Positions 45,970 to 56,200 of a stretch of 64,000 nucleotides of DNA are shown piece by piece. Source of the stretch: Aphodovivens avicola. Lineage in GTDB: Bacteria; Actinomycetota; Coriobacteriia; Coriobacteriales; Eggerthellaceae. The notes below the pieces were generated by a model, which ran no database searches, had not been told where the DNA came from, and was given only the letters and a program-made list of their open reading frames with translations. Both the position numbers and the translations under genes were made by a program. The stretch spans positions 1 through 64,000 of the forward strand of contig DVGW01000018.1 of the NCBI GenBank assembly GCA_018712515.1. The letters are read 5' to 3'. Numbering within the stretch: position 1 is the first letter of the stretch; every line of letters begins with the position of its first letter.

Positions 45970-46449
45970 CTACAGTCCCAGGCTTTCCGCCCACGCGCGC
46001 AGGTCATCCGCGCTCTGGCGTCCGTTGAGCAGCCTGCCCTCGACGACCGTGGAGCCTGCGGCGATATTCTGCATGCGCTGCGGCGCCCGGCCCAGGCCGC
46101 TGCCCCCGCTCGTGGCGAAGGGGACGATCGTCTTGCCGCTGAAATCATGCGACTCCAGGAACGTGTCGATGATGCGCGGCTCCACGTACCACCACACCGG
46201 GAACCCGACGAAGACCGCGTCGTAGGCGCTCACATCGCAAGCCGCGCCGGCGATGGCGGGACGGCACGTCTCGTCGTCCATCTCCACCGAACTGCGGCTT
46301 TTGCGATCGTGCCAGTCCAAATCGGCGGAGGTGTAGGGTTGCGCGGGCTCGATCTCGTACATGTCGGCACCCAGCGCCTCCGCGATCCCGCGGGCCGCAC
46401 GCGCGGTCGTGCCGGTGGCGGAGAAATAGGCGACCAGTATCCTGCTCAT
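45970..46449 (-). CDS. flavodoxin
   Basis: 159 residues from ATG 46449. SRILVAYFSATGTTARAARGIAEALGADMYEI is the flavodoxin phosphate-binding loop for FMN, and VGFPVWWYVEPRIIDTFLESHDFSGKTIVPFATSGGSGLG the isoalloxazine side. It is the flavodoxin_4-like form often used in redox or stress electron transfer. The upstream region is AT-rich (CATAACATTTTGTTAC..) with good promoter potential. Confidence 0.92.
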   Translation of the reverse strand: MSRILVAYFSATGTTARAARGIAEALGADMYEIEPAQPYTSADLDWHDRKSRSSVEMDDETCRPAIAGAACDVSAYDAVFVGFPVWWYVEPRIIDTFLESHDFSGKTIVPFATSGGSGLGRAPQRMQNIAAGSTVVEGRLLNGRQSADDLRAWAESLGL

Positions 46450-46728
46450 GATCTGCTCCCTTCGATTCATAACATTTTGTTACTTATATTGCTGTTATAG
46501 GATATATCTTCACTTATAAGCCGTCAACGCGCTCGAGCCAGGCGATCGTCCGCCTAAGCCGATGCCTCCACGCCCCGCCGCCGCAGTCTCCGCGCTCAGC
46601 GATTTGTTTATTCGGGACAATCGGAAAACGAGCACCTCGCGGGTGGTATATCATAGTGCAACCGACAATACCCTCCCACCATCGGGACAGGGTCCATTCA
46701 TGTATGCCAAGACGAAGGTCATAGCACG

Positions 46729-48117
46729 ATGAACGAATCCATATCCCCCCTCTCCAACAGCCTTGACGGAAGGCGGGAGGCAGTCCGGCTCGCAAGCTAC
46801 ATCCTCCACAAGCATTACTGCGAGAATGACGTCGACGCGCTCCTCGAACTGCTCGACGACGAGGACGAATGCTTCAGCTGGTTCGGCGCCGCCGAGCACG
46901 AGTACGCCATCGGCAGCAGGACCGTCGCCGCCATCTTCGAGGAGTTCAGGGGCAAGGTGCCGCTTTGCAATATCAGCGACGAGCACTTCGACGTCATCGA
47001 ACCCGCACCCGGCGTCTACCTGGTCTCCGGCACCTACTGGGTGGCGACCGACCCCTCGGTGGAGGCCTGCATCCGCGTCCACCAGCGCACCACCATGGGA
47101 TTTCGCATCCGCAGAGGCCGCCTCAAATGCTTCCATATCCATCTTTCGAACCCCTATACGGAGATGGTTTCCGAAGACGTGGGATTCCCCACGCTCATGT
47201 CCGCGCAGTCCTACGAATACCTGCAGGAGCGCCTCGAGGAGCAGGTGCGCATCCTCGAAGAGCAGAGCGCCGAGCTGGCCAGCATCTACGCGACCGACCC
47301 GTGCGCGATCATGCGCTTGCTGCGCACCGAGGACGGTTACGAGCCGGTTTTCATCAACCCGGCGACCGCCCGGATCATGGGCATCTCGGAGGATGAGCTT
47401 GAAGGCCTTGACTGGTCGGGGGGCTACTGCGAGCTCCTCGTCGAGGAGGACGCCCGCATGGCACGCTCGCTCATGGCGACCCTGAGGAAACCAGGTGACC
47501 GCGTCGAGATGGTCTGCAAGCTCGTGCGGCCCTCCGGCGAGACCGTCTACATCTCATCGAACAACGAGTTCGTGGGCAGGGACGAGCGCGGCGACATCAT
47601 CCAGAAGATCGTCTTCGACATCTCGGACCGCATCGCGCTCGAGCAGACGCTCGAGAAGCAGAGCTTCGAGGACTCGCTCACCGGCATGTTCAACCGCAAC
47701 AAGTTCAACCAGCAGATGCGCGACGGGGACCACCGCCCCCTCGACCATCTCGGCATCGCGTACTTCGACATCAACGGGCTGAAGAAGACGAACGACCTGT
47801 ACGGGCACCGCGTCGGCGACGACCTGATCCGCCGCGCCGCCGACATCATCATGTCATGCTTCGAAGGCAAGGCGTACCGCATCGGCGGGGACGAATTCGT
47901 CGTCATCGACGCCGAGTCGGATCGCGCGCTGTTCGAGGACGGCGTCTCGCGCGTCTGCCGCAGCATGAAGGCGCACCACATCAGCATCGCGGTCGGCCTG
48001 TCGTTCCGCAGCGAGAACTGCGATGTCGAGGAGCAGTTCGACGAGGCGGACAAGAACATGTACGAGGCGAAGGACCAGCACTACCGCATGCACCGAAATG
48101 ACGGCGCGGATCGCTAG
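46729..48117 (+). CDS. SnoaL-like/PAS/GGDEF diguanylate cyclase
   Basis: 462 residues from ATG 46729; only a weak GAAGG lies 14 bases upstream. Residues 10-135 resemble a SnoaL/NTF2-type fold (LASYILHKHYCENDVDALLELLDDEDECFSWFGAAEHEYAIG). A coiled stretch and a PAS domain (about 185-300) follow. The last 160 residues are a GGDEF domain with the intact active site YRIGGDEFVVI and no RxxD inhibitory site seen. It should make cyclic di-GMP in response to a PAS-bound or small-molecule signal. A phosphatase gene overlaps its 3' end from the opposite strand. Confidence 0.9.
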   Translation: MNESISPLSNSLDGRREAVRLASYILHKHYCENDVDALLELLDDEDECFSWFGAAEHEYAIGSRTVAAIFEEFRGKVPLCNISDEHFDVIEPAPGVYLVSGTYWVATDPSVEACIRVHQRTTMGFRIRRGRLKCFHIHLSNPYTEMVSEDVGFPTLMSAQSYEYLQERLEEQVRILEEQSAELASIYATDPCAIMRLLRTEDGYEPVFINPATARIMGISEDELEGLDWSGGYCELLVEEDARMARSLMATLRKPGDRVEMVCKLVRPSGETVYISSNNEFVGRDERGDIIQKIVFDISDRIALEQTLEKQSFEDSLTGMFNRNKFNQQMRDGDHRPLDHLGIAYFDINGLKKTNDLYGHRVGDDLIRRAADIIMSCFEGKAYRIGGDEFVVIDAESDRALFEDGVSRVCRSMKAHHISIAVGLSFRSENCDVEEQFDEADKNMYEAKDQHYRMHRNDGADR

Positions 48118-49825
48118 CAGATCCGCAGGCGCCGCGGCGGGCGGGAGCAGGGACGGAACGTCGCCGCGCATCCGCGCCCGTACGGGGCGCCTCGACATCG
48201 CCGCAAGGGCGCGGCGCCGCTACCATCTCTTGGTGATCGTCACCACGTTCGCGCCGTCGGTGCGCTCGTAGCGCATCATCGACGTCCATCGCCTCGGTGA
48301 CGCCGTCGGTGTAGAGCAGCAGCTCGTCGCCGATGGCGCACGTGCACTCGAACGCCTTGTAGGGCATCCCATCGAAAAGCCCCAGCGGCAGGCCGGACTT
48401 GTCCGTGAGCTGGCGCCATTCGCCGTGCTTCCGCAGAAGCGGCGCGTTGTGGCCGGCGTTGACGTAGGCGATGGCCCCCGTCGCGTAGTCGAGGACTCCC
48501 GCGAACGCCGTCACGAACATCGCGGAGTCGTTGCCCGCGCACAGCTTGCGGTTGGCGTTCTCGAACGCCTCGCCCAGCTCCATCCCCGACTCCATGTAGC
48601 CGCGGATGGCGGTCTTGGCGGCCATCATGAACAGCGCCGCCGGCACGCCCTTGCCGCTGACGTCGGCGACGACGAACCCCAGCTTGCCGCTTTCGGCGTC
48701 GCACGCATCACCGATCAGGAAAAAGTCGTAGAAGTCGCCGCCCACCTCGCGCGCCGGCTGCATGCCGGCGTAGATGTCGAACCGCGGGATGTCCGGAAAC
48801 GGCGGGAACGCGCGCGGCAGCGCCGACTCCTGGATGGTGGCGGCGGCGTCGAGCTCGCGTTTGATGCCCTCTTTGATCTGGGCGAACTGCTTCTCGAGGG
48901 CGACGGTCATCGCGTTGACGCCCTCGGAGAGCGAGGCGAGCTCGCGGCTCGATCCCTCGTCCGTGCGCGTGGCCAGATCCCCTTCGGCGATGCGCTCGAG
49001 GGAGCGGTTCACGCGGTCGATGGGATCGGCGACGATGCGCACCAGCAGGCGCGACGAGGCGGCGAACACGACCAGAAGCAGCACCAGCGCCGAGAGCGTG
49101 AGCCACATCATGACGCCCGCCCGGTCGGCGAACACCATGCTCGCCGGCTGGATCATCAGGACGAGGTAGTCGTCCACCTGCGCCACGCGGAGGTAGGCGA
49201 CCTGCAGCGAGTAGATCCGGTCCTCTTCGGAGGGATCGAGCATGTCCTCGTCGGAGTAGACGAGCTGGACCAGCCTGCCCTCGCTCGCGTATTCCGAGAG
49301 GATGGGCTCGCTGCCCTCGCCGAAGAAGACGTCGATCGAGACGCCGGCCTTGAACTGGTCGGTGTCGGTCAGAAGCACGGTGCCGTCCTTGACGACCACC
49401 ACCATGCCATCGAACTCCTCGGTGTAGCCGTCCAACAGGCGGTTGAGCGACAGCGGGCCGTCGACGAACTCCCGCGCCTCGTCGGAGAGCTCCGAGCCGT
49501 CCCGCGCGACGAACCCCTCGCCGACGATCCGCGCGAACGCCTCGAGGCGCTCCTGGTTCTCGTCGATCTGGTTGCACAGATAGGCCACCTCGCTGCCCAT
49601 CAGCTCGTCGGCGGCCTGCTCCTCCTGGAACGTCACGACCACGTAGCCCACGGCAGCCGTCACCATGAACGCCACGAGGACCACCAGCATGAGCCACCCG
49701 CGGTACACCGTGCGCAGGCTGCGCGCGGCCGCCGCGTGCCCGAAGTAGCGCGCCACCGCGCACAGAGGGGCGGCGGAGGCTTCGTGCGTCGCAGCGGCGG
49801 GGCTTTTCGCACGTCGAAGCGGCAC
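47981..49825 (-). CDS. HAMP-SpoIIE (PP2C) phosphatase with frameshifted C-terminus
   Basis: Open for 614 residues; the GTG start at 49825 is uncertain. A membrane helix (about 43-63), an extracellular sensor, a second helix (about 240-260), HAMP and a SpoIIE/PP2C domain (IPRFDIYAGMQPAREVGGDFYDFFLIG, GKLGFVVADVSGKGVPAALFM, GDELLLYTDGVTEAMDVD) are clear. After VTEAMDVD (near 48290) the residues become junk (ALRAHRRRERGDD...). The next frame resumes a plausible tail, MMRYERTDGANVVTITKRW, ending at 48220. A deletion of roughly 60 codons with a frameshift is inferred. The run-on overlaps the GGDEF gene by 137 bp. Probably inactive. Confidence 0.75.
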   Translation of the reverse strand: MPLRRAKSPAAATHEASAAPLCAVARYFGHAAAARSLRTVYRGWLMLVVLVAFMVTAAVGYVVVTFQEEQAADELMGSEVAYLCNQIDENQERLEAFARIVGEGFVARDGSELSDEAREFVDGPLSLNRLLDGYTEEFDGMVVVVKDGTVLLTDTDQFKAGVSIDVFFGEGSEPILSEYASEGRLVQLVYSDEDMLDPSEEDRIYSLQVAYLRVAQVDDYLVLMIQPASMVFADRAGVMMWLTLSALVLLLVVFAASSRLLVRIVADPIDRVNRSLERIAEGDLATRTDEGSSRELASLSEGVNAMTVALEKQFAQIKEGIKRELDAAATIQESALPRAFPPFPDIPRFDIYAGMQPAREVGGDFYDFFLIGDACDAESGKLGFVVADVSGKGVPAALFMMAAKTAIRGYMESGMELGEAFENANRKLCAGNDSAMFVTAFAGVLDYATGAIAYVNAGHNAPLLRKHGEWRQLTDKSGLPLGLFDGMPYKAFECTCAIGDELLLYTDGVTEAMDVDDALRAHRRRERGDDHQEMVAAPRPCGDVEAPRTGADARRRSVPAPARRGACGSASDPRRHFGACGSAGPSPRTCSCPPRRTAPRHRSSRCGTTGRPRC

Positions 49826-49946
49826 CGGAAGACCGCTGGATAAAGCGCCGCGCCGCTGCTAGGATGGAGGGGTTGCGCCGCATGCGGCCCGCCCCTCCCT
49901 TGGCGGAGCCGCCTGCCGACGGCGCGCGGAAAGGAGACGGTAGGCA

Positions 49947-50636
49947 ATGGATCTGCTCGTCGAGGCGAAAAACGAAGCAGCACGGTGCGGCCTGGCGCTC
50001 GAGCGCGATGAGCGGGGGCTCGCCCTCGCCGGCGACGGCATGACGCTGCGCGTCGACTTCCGCGAGCTGCTCGTGCGCCTCAAGCCCGGACGGATCCAAC
50101 GCGAGCTGCTCGTGCGCGCCGCCAAGACGAAGCATGCGCAGGCCGGCGCTCCTCTTGCGGTCGACGCCACCGCCGGCCTGGGAGAGGACGCCCTCCTGCT
50201 CGCGGCGGCGGGGTTCGAGGTGCGGCTGTTCGAGCGCAACCCCGTGATGGCCGCGCTTCTGGAGGATGTGCTCCGCCGCGCTGCCGACGACCCCCAGCTC
50301 GCAGGCATCGTCGCGCTGATGAGGCTCGAATGCGGCGACAGCATCGCGGCGCTTAAGCGCATGGGGGCGCAAGCCGAAGCGGCGCCCGACGTCGTGTACC
50401 TCGACCCGATGTTCCCCGCGCGCCAGAAAAGCGCCGCGGTCAAGAAGAAGTTCCAGCTCCTCCACCACCTGGAGGCCCCTTGCGACGACGCCGAGGCGCT
50501 GCTGCGCGCCGCGCTCGCCGCGCATCCGCGCAAGGTCGTCATCAAGCGCCCGCCCAAAGGCCCCTGGCTCGCCGACGTCAAGCCGAGCTACTCCCTGGAA
50601 GGCAAAGCCGTCCGCTACGACGTCATCGCCCGATGA
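49947..50636 (+). CDS. rsmJ: 16S rRNA m2G1516 methyltransferase RsmJ
   Basis: 229 residues from ATG 49947 behind GGAG. It has motif I VDATAGLGEDALLLAAAGFEVRLFERN and the RsmJ-specific YLDPMFPARQKSAAVKKKFQLLH, plus VIKRPPKGPWLAD. It methylates G1516 of 16S rRNA with SAM. Its TGA stop codon is formed by the first bases of a palindromic repeat. Confidence 0.9.
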   Translation: MDLLVEAKNEAARCGLALERDERGLALAGDGMTLRVDFRELLVRLKPGRIQRELLVRAAKTKHAQAGAPLAVDATAGLGEDALLLAAAGFEVRLFERNPVMAALLEDVLRRAADDPQLAGIVALMRLECGDSIAALKRMGAQAEAAPDVVYLDPMFPARQKSAAVKKKFQLLHHLEAPCDDAEALLRAALAAHPRKVVIKRPPKGPWLADVKPSYSLEGKAVRYDVIAR

Positions 50637-50662
50637 GAAAAAGGGACAGTCACTTTTTCTCA
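50634..50662. repeat. palindrome, family C, copy 1
   Basis: TGAGAAAAAG-N9-CTTTTTCTCA, with GGACAGTCA in the centre. The opening TGA is the rsmJ stop codon. Confidence 0.9.
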
Positions 50663-50748
50663 TTCCGAGAGGTTCAAACGCACGAAAAAGAGGCATCGAC
50701 CTGCGTCGACACCCCGAAATCGGACACGCCTTCTGTCCTATATCCCTG

Positions 50749-50814
50749 TGAAGCGGAGCCGTCCCCGCTTTCGCATTCCCCAGGAAACGCGAAAATGCGG
50801 CCGTCCCCGCTTCA
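50749..50814. repeat. nested palindrome, family D
   Basis: TGAAGCGG..CCGCTTCA ends enclose CGCATT..AATGCG, and GCCGTCCCCGCTT occurs twice inside as a direct repeat. No other copy is seen in the window. Confidence 0.7.
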
Positions 50815-50819
50815 TACGA

Positions 50820-50848
50820 GAAGGGCCCGCGACTTGCGCGGGCCCTTC
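50820..50848 (-). terminator. terminator stem after DJ-1/PfpI gene
   Basis: GAAGGGCCCGCG/CGCGGGCCCTTC, 12 bp with a 5-base loop, 29 bases past the stop codon of the minus-strand gene. Confidence 0.75.
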
Positions 50849-50876
50849 GGTTTCCAACTCTGTCAGCGAATCGGGA

Positions 50877-51455
50877 CTAGATCTCCCACGTGGCACCCAT
50901 GAGCTTGGCGAACTCGCGGCAGATGGCGGTGTCGCCCGGCCATGCCGGGGAGGTGACCAGGTTGCGGTCGACCACGGCGGCGTCCATCTCCGCCTCGACG
51001 TACGTGCCACCCGCGGCGGTCACGTCCGGACCGACGGCGGGATACGCCGTGGCCTTGTAGCCCTCGAGCACGCCGGCGGCTGCCAGAACCTGCGGGCCGT
51101 GGCAGATCGCCGCGACGGGCTTGTTGGCGGCGAAGAACTCGCGGGTGATCTCGAGCACGCGCGGATTCAGGCGGATGTACTCGGGAGCACGGCCGCCGGT
51201 GATGAACAGGCCGGCGTAGTCGGCGACGTCCACCGCGTCGAAATCGGCGGTCAGCGCGAAGTTGTGGCCGCGCAGCTCGGTGTAGGTCTGGTCGCCCACG
51301 AAGTCATGGACGGCGGTGCGCACCACATCGCCCGACTTCTTGTCGGGGCAGACCGCGTCCACCTGGTAGCCCAGCATGGACAGGGCCTGGAACGGCACCA
51401 TGGTCTCGTAGTCCTCGGTGTAATCACCGCACAGCATCAGCACCTTTTTAGTCAT
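50877..51455 (-). CDS. DJ-1/PfpI family protein
   Basis: 192 residues from ATG 51455 behind GAGGAGGAATTGCGT. It has the family fold and the nucleophile Cys in AAICHGPQVLAAAGVL, and ITGGRAPEYIRLNP. Proteins like this are deglycase- or chaperone-type stress proteins or cysteine peptidases. Exact activity is not told by sequence. Confidence 0.92.
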   Translation of the reverse strand: MTKKVLMLCGDYTEDYETMVPFQALSMLGYQVDAVCPDKKSGDVVRTAVHDFVGDQTYTELRGHNFALTADFDAVDVADYAGLFITGGRAPEYIRLNPRVLEITREFFAANKPVAAICHGPQVLAAAGVLEGYKATAYPAVGPDVTAAGGTYVEAEMDAAVVDRNLVTSPAWPGDTAICREFAKLMGATWEI

Positions 51456-51590
51456 ACGCAATTCCTCCTCATCGCTTACCGCAACGATTCTCATGCTTTT
51501 GCATGACAACACGATTCTATCACCCCGGGATGCCGCAGCGGGCACCGTTCATCCGTATGGGCGGATAAAAGCACCGGCTCCCGCGGATGC

Positions 51591-53009
51591 CTAGCTGCAC
51601 ACCTTGCCGGGATTCAGGATGCCCTTGGGGTCGAACACCTGCTTGATGCCCGCCATCAGGCCGTAGGCGGTCTCGCCCACCGACTCGCGCAGGTATTCCT
51701 TCTTCGCGTGGCCGATGCCGTGCTCGCCCGACACCAGGCCGCCCAGCTCGTCGCACTTCTCGTAGGCGAGCTTCATGATCTCGGCGGCCTTCGCGCGGAA
51801 CTCGTCCTCGTCGATGCCGTTGCCCGCGCAGTAGACGTGCAGGTTGCCGTCGCCCGCATGGCCGAACGAGCGGATGCGGATGCCGCGCTCGGCGCCCACG
51901 CCGTAGACGTAGCCGAGGAACTCCGCGATGCGGTTGACCGGCACGACCACGTCCATCTCGTCGAGCAGCTCGGCCTCGTGCTCGATCACCGTGAGCAGCG
52001 CGTCGCGCACCTGCCACACGGCCTCGCGCTCGGAGGGCTGGTCGATCACGAGCACGTCGAACGCGCCGGCCTCGTCGGCGATCTCGGCCAGCTTCTCGGC
52101 GCGCTGGAAGATCTCGTCCACGTCGGTGCCGTCCAGCGTGATGAGGATGTAGGCGGTCGCCTCTTGGCCGTCCACCTCGGCGGGGAACACGTGGTTGCCG
52201 GTGCGCTCCTCGGCGTCCACCACGATGTCGCGCTCCATGAACTCGATCGACTGCGGGTCCAGGCCGGCGAGCTTGATGCCGGGGACGGATGCGATGGCCG
52301 CGTCGATGTCGGCGAAGGGCAGGATGAAGCTCGTGGACGCCTCGGGGCGCGCGATGAGCTTGAGCGTGATCTCGGTGACGATCGCGAGCGTACCCTCCGA
52401 CCCGATGACCAGGTGCAGCAGGCTGTAGCCCGAGCTCGTCTTGGTGACCGCGCGGCCGAGTTCCATCACCTCGCCCGACGGCAGCACGACCGTCGCCGCG
52501 AGCACGTAATCGCGTGTGGTGCCGTATTTTACCGCGCGCATGCCGCCGGCGTTGGTCACCACGTTGCCGCCGATCGAGCCGGTCTTCTCGCCGGGATCGG
52601 GAGGATAGAACAGCCCTTGGGCCGCCACGTCGTCGATCAGGTCGCACAGGCGCACGCCCGGTTGCACGCGGACGGTGAGGTTGTCCTTGTCGTATTCCAG
52701 GATCTTGTCCATGCGCATCGTGCACAGCACCACGCCGCCGTGAAGCGGCACGCAGCCGCCCACCAGCCCGGTGCCCGCGCCGCGCACGGTCACGGGGATG
52801 TCGTGCTCGCTGCACAGCGCCATGATCGCCGCCACCTCCTCGGTGGAGGCGGGCAGGCACACTGCCGCGGGAGCGTGCGAGCCGTAGATGGGCATCTCGT
52901 CATGGGTGTAATCCTCGCCGATAGCGTCGCCGGTGAGGCAGTTGTCGGCGCCGACGATCTCCTCGAGCCGACCGATCAGGTCCGCGTTCAGTTCGCCGTA
53001 CGTGGTCAT
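51591..53009 (-). CDS. FAD-linked oxidase, glycolate oxidase GlcD/D-lactate dehydrogenase type
   Basis: 472 residues from ATG 53009 behind AAGGAGG; the longer frame is not supported. It has a PCMH-type FAD-binding domain (IPVTVRGAGTGLVGGCVPLHGGVVL, GEKTGSIGGNVVTNAGGMRAVKYGTTRDYVL, SLLHLVIGSEGTLAIVTEITLK) and the C-terminal FAD-oxidase cap (RSFGHAGDGNLHVY, LGGLVSGEHGIGHAKKEYL). It oxidises a 2-hydroxyacid, electrons going to a carrier. No FeS partner is adjacent. Confidence 0.92.
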   Translation of the reverse strand: MTTYGELNADLIGRLEEIVGADNCLTGDAIGEDYTHDEMPIYGSHAPAAVCLPASTEEVAAIMALCSEHDIPVTVRGAGTGLVGGCVPLHGGVVLCTMRMDKILEYDKDNLTVRVQPGVRLCDLIDDVAAQGLFYPPDPGEKTGSIGGNVVTNAGGMRAVKYGTTRDYVLAATVVLPSGEVMELGRAVTKTSSGYSLLHLVIGSEGTLAIVTEITLKLIARPEASTSFILPFADIDAAIASVPGIKLAGLDPQSIEFMERDIVVDAEERTGNHVFPAEVDGQEATAYILITLDGTDVDEIFQRAEKLAEIADEAGAFDVLVIDQPSEREAVWQVRDALLTVIEHEAELLDEMDVVVPVNRIAEFLGYVYGVGAERGIRIRSFGHAGDGNLHVYCAGNGIDEDEFRAKAAEIMKLAYEKCDELGGLVSGEHGIGHAKKEYLRESVGETAYGLMAGIKQVFDPKGILNPGKVCS

Positions 53010-53094
53010 GGAGACCTCCTTGGATGCATGCCTGGCAGAAGCGACGGGCCACGCCCGCCCACGCGCATATGCGCACCCCCCATTATCCCCTGAA

Positions 53095-53123
53095 TGAGAA
53101 AAAGGGACAGTCACTTTTTCTCA
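53095..53123. repeat. palindrome, family C, copy 2
   Basis: Identical in its 29 bases to copy 1 at 50634, with 2 more bases of symmetry on each side. It lies upstream of the FAD oxidase promoter. Confidence 0.9.
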
Positions 53124-53170
53124 TTTTGACCCGCCATACCGGCTTCGCCTCCGATCTCGGAGAGAAAAGG

Positions 53171-53216
53171 GAGGGCCCGCACCCTCCTGCCCTTCTGGCA
53201 GCGGGTGCGGGCCCTC
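53171..53216 (-). terminator. terminator after mechanosensitive channel gene
   Basis: GAGGGCCCGCACCC/GGGTGCGGGCCCTC, 14 bp with an 18-base loop. On the minus strand CCCTTTT follows. Confidence 0.85.
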
Positions 53217-53220
53217 GGAA

Positions 53221-53248
53221 CGAGAAAAAGGCCACTCCCTTTCTCTCA
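53221..53248. repeat. palindrome, family C, degenerate copy 3
   Basis: CGAGAAAAAG..CTTTCTCTCA, the same layout as copies 1 and 2 with several changes, 11 bases beyond the channel gene stop. Confidence 0.65.
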
Positions 53249-53258
53249 TCGCAGACGG

Positions 53259-56200
53259 CTAACGGCGGTTCTCCTCGTTGTCGTAGTCGTCGTCGTTGCC
53301 GATGTTGCGGGCGGCGATCTTCTGCTCCTCGTTGAAGCGGTCGGCGCGCAGCTGCTCGGCGATGGTCGCCTTCTTGTACTCGATGGGCTGGTGCACGACC
53401 ACCTGCGGGAACGGGATGTTGATCTGGTGCTCGTCGAAGATCAGCTTCATCTCGCGACGCAGGTCGCGCTCAAGCTGCCCGCGCGCGGTCTCGGCGCACT
53501 GGACGACGATGCGCAGCGTGACGCTGTTGTCGTTGAGCGCCACCACGCCCTTGTAGAACGGACCGTCTTCGATGGCGGGGAAGCGACGGCGGATGTTGGG
53601 GAACTCCTGCTCCAGCACCGACTCGACGCGCTCGAGCGACTCGCCGTACTCGATGTCCATCTCGCAGACCGCGTACGAGCTCTCCTTGGTCATGTTGACG
53701 ACGTTGCTCACCTCGCTGTTGCGCAGGATGATGATGTTGCCCGAACCGTCGTTGATCTTGGTCGTGCGCACGCCGATGTCGATGACGGTGCCGCTCTTGC
53801 CGCCGACCTGGATGATGTCGCCGACGCGGAACTCGCCTTCGAAGATGATGAACAGGCCGGAAAGGATGTCGCTTACCAGCTCCTTGGCGCCGAAGGACAC
53901 CGCGATGGACAGGATGCCTGCGGAGGCCAGCAGCGTGGTGGTGTCGATGCCGATCACCATCAGGCAGTAGTACACCATGCCGATGATGGAGGCGTACTTG
54001 ATGAAGCTCGACAGCAGGCGGCACATGGTCTCGCCGCGGCTGCCGAACACGCCCGCCAGCAGCTTGAGCAGCTGCTGGATGATCATCGTGACGGTCATCA
54101 CGACGCAGGCGATCATGATGCACATCGTGACGGCGAAGACGTTCAGGCCGTAGACCCAGTCGCCGCCCAGGACGTAGGAGAACACCGAGTCGGGCGGGAA
54201 CACCTGGTCTTTGAAGACGACCGCCAGGCACACCGCGATGGCGAAGATGCCCATGAGCACCTTCATGACGGTCAGCACGCGCTGCTCGGCGGATTTCTCG
54301 CCCCAATCGAGCGAGGTGTACAGCCAGCGGCTGGCGGCGGACTCGGTCTTGACCACGCGGCCGTCGGGCATCAGAGAGTCGAACATGCGCGAGTCGGGGT
54401 TGCCGTCGTCGTCCAGCGGCCAGTGGGCGGGCTGCGCGTCGGGGTCGACCGCGCCTTCGCCCCTGCGGCGAAGCTCGAACGTCACCAGCACGAAGATGAC
54501 GATCTGGCACACCAGGCCGCTCACCGCGGTGGCGACGGTCAAAGGCACGCGCTCGGTCATGAGCTCGGACTCGGGCTGCGCGACGTACACGTAGTAGTCG
54601 CCGCTCTCGAACGAGGTCGCGTAGTAGGTCTGGCCGTCGACCTTGATGAAGTCGCTGTAGCCGTCCTTCAGCTGGGCGTCGGTCATGCCGTACGCCCGGG
54701 CATCGCGGCCCACCAGCTCGGATTGCGGGTAGTAGGCAAACGTGCCGTCGGCTTTGCTGACCGCAAACGCAAAGCCGTTCTGGCCCACCTTCACGCCATC
54801 CAGGATGTTGTCGATCTGCACGGTCGACAGCAGCGTCTCAAGGCGCGAGGAGCGGATGCCCAGCTGCACGAACCCGTCGGCATCGCCCTGGGAGTCGCGC
54901 AGGGTCACGCCGATGTACTGGCGCAGCTCGCCGGAGATCTCGTCGGGCTGAGGGTCCTGGATCAGGCTGTCGACGCCCTGCAGCAGCTTGCGGAACTCGT
55001 AGCTTTGGTCGGCGGGGTCCTCGCTCAGCTGGAAGTTGCTGTACGGCGAGTTGGTGACGGTCATCGTGCCGTTGCGGTCGAAGACGTAGAGGTACTCGAC
55101 CTGCAGCGTGTCGGCAAGCTCTTGCAGCGACGCCTTGTTCTTGAGCTCGGGATTGCGATCAAGCGCGTAGGCGGCTACCTGCGCCTTGCTCAGGTAGCGC
55201 TCGTTGTACTGGTCGGTCAGCGCCGCCGCCTGATCGTTGGTGCGCGAGATGGTCGCCTCGATGTCGGAGGCGCGCTCGTTGCTGCTCACCGACTCGGCGG
55301 ACAGCGAGAACAGCGTCTGCATGTAGAACGTCACCACCAGCACGGCAAGGAATCCCACGAACGACAGCACGATCGCCTTTTTGCCGATGGCCTTGTTGAA
55401 GCGCAGGCTGCCCAGGTCGACGTAGTTGTCGGGGTTGTAGCCGCGCTTTTCGTCCTCGCGGTTGACGAAGATGCCGTACAGGGCGACGATCATCGCCACG
55501 GAGAAGAAGATGAACAGGACCACGCCCACCGTCAGGTTGCGGGACGCGGTCATCTCGCTTTCGGGGACGGCCGAGATGTAGTAAGTGCCGTCGATCTCGG
55601 ACACGCCGCAGAACAGGCGCTCGCCCTCGAACGTCATCCAGGAGAAGCTGCCGTCCTCAAGATCTGCTACGTCGATGCCGGCGTCAAGCGCGTCGATGCC
55701 GACGTAGGCGGCATTGGGGTGATAGGACACCAGGTAGTCGCGGGCCGAGACGGAGAACACGTATCCGCTCTGGCCGACGCTCACCCCGCTCAGCACCGCC
55801 CCGACCGACGCGGTGCTGTCGATCAGCTCGACGAGCTCGGCGGGATCCTGCTCGATGACCGCCATCGTGTCGGCGTCGATGGCGGCTGCGTAGTAGCGCA
55901 GCGTCTCGCCGCTTTCGGCAAAGTCGACCTCGACGGCGGCGGAAGGCGCGCCGGTGTCGAACGTCGTGCGCAGCTGGTTGAAGCGCGCGTAGGCAAAGTC
56001 GGCAGGGGTGTCCTGCGCTTGGGCAACGACCTCGCCCGCGCGGGTGACGACCATCACGTTGTTGACGCCCAGCAGCTCCTTGTACTCGACCATCTTGGCA
56101 TCGGTCGGCTCATAGCCGGTGTTGTTGTTCGCCATGAACGCGACGCTTTGCGCCTTGGACTGGTAGATCTCATCGAAGGTCTGGGTGTTTTGCTCGGCTT

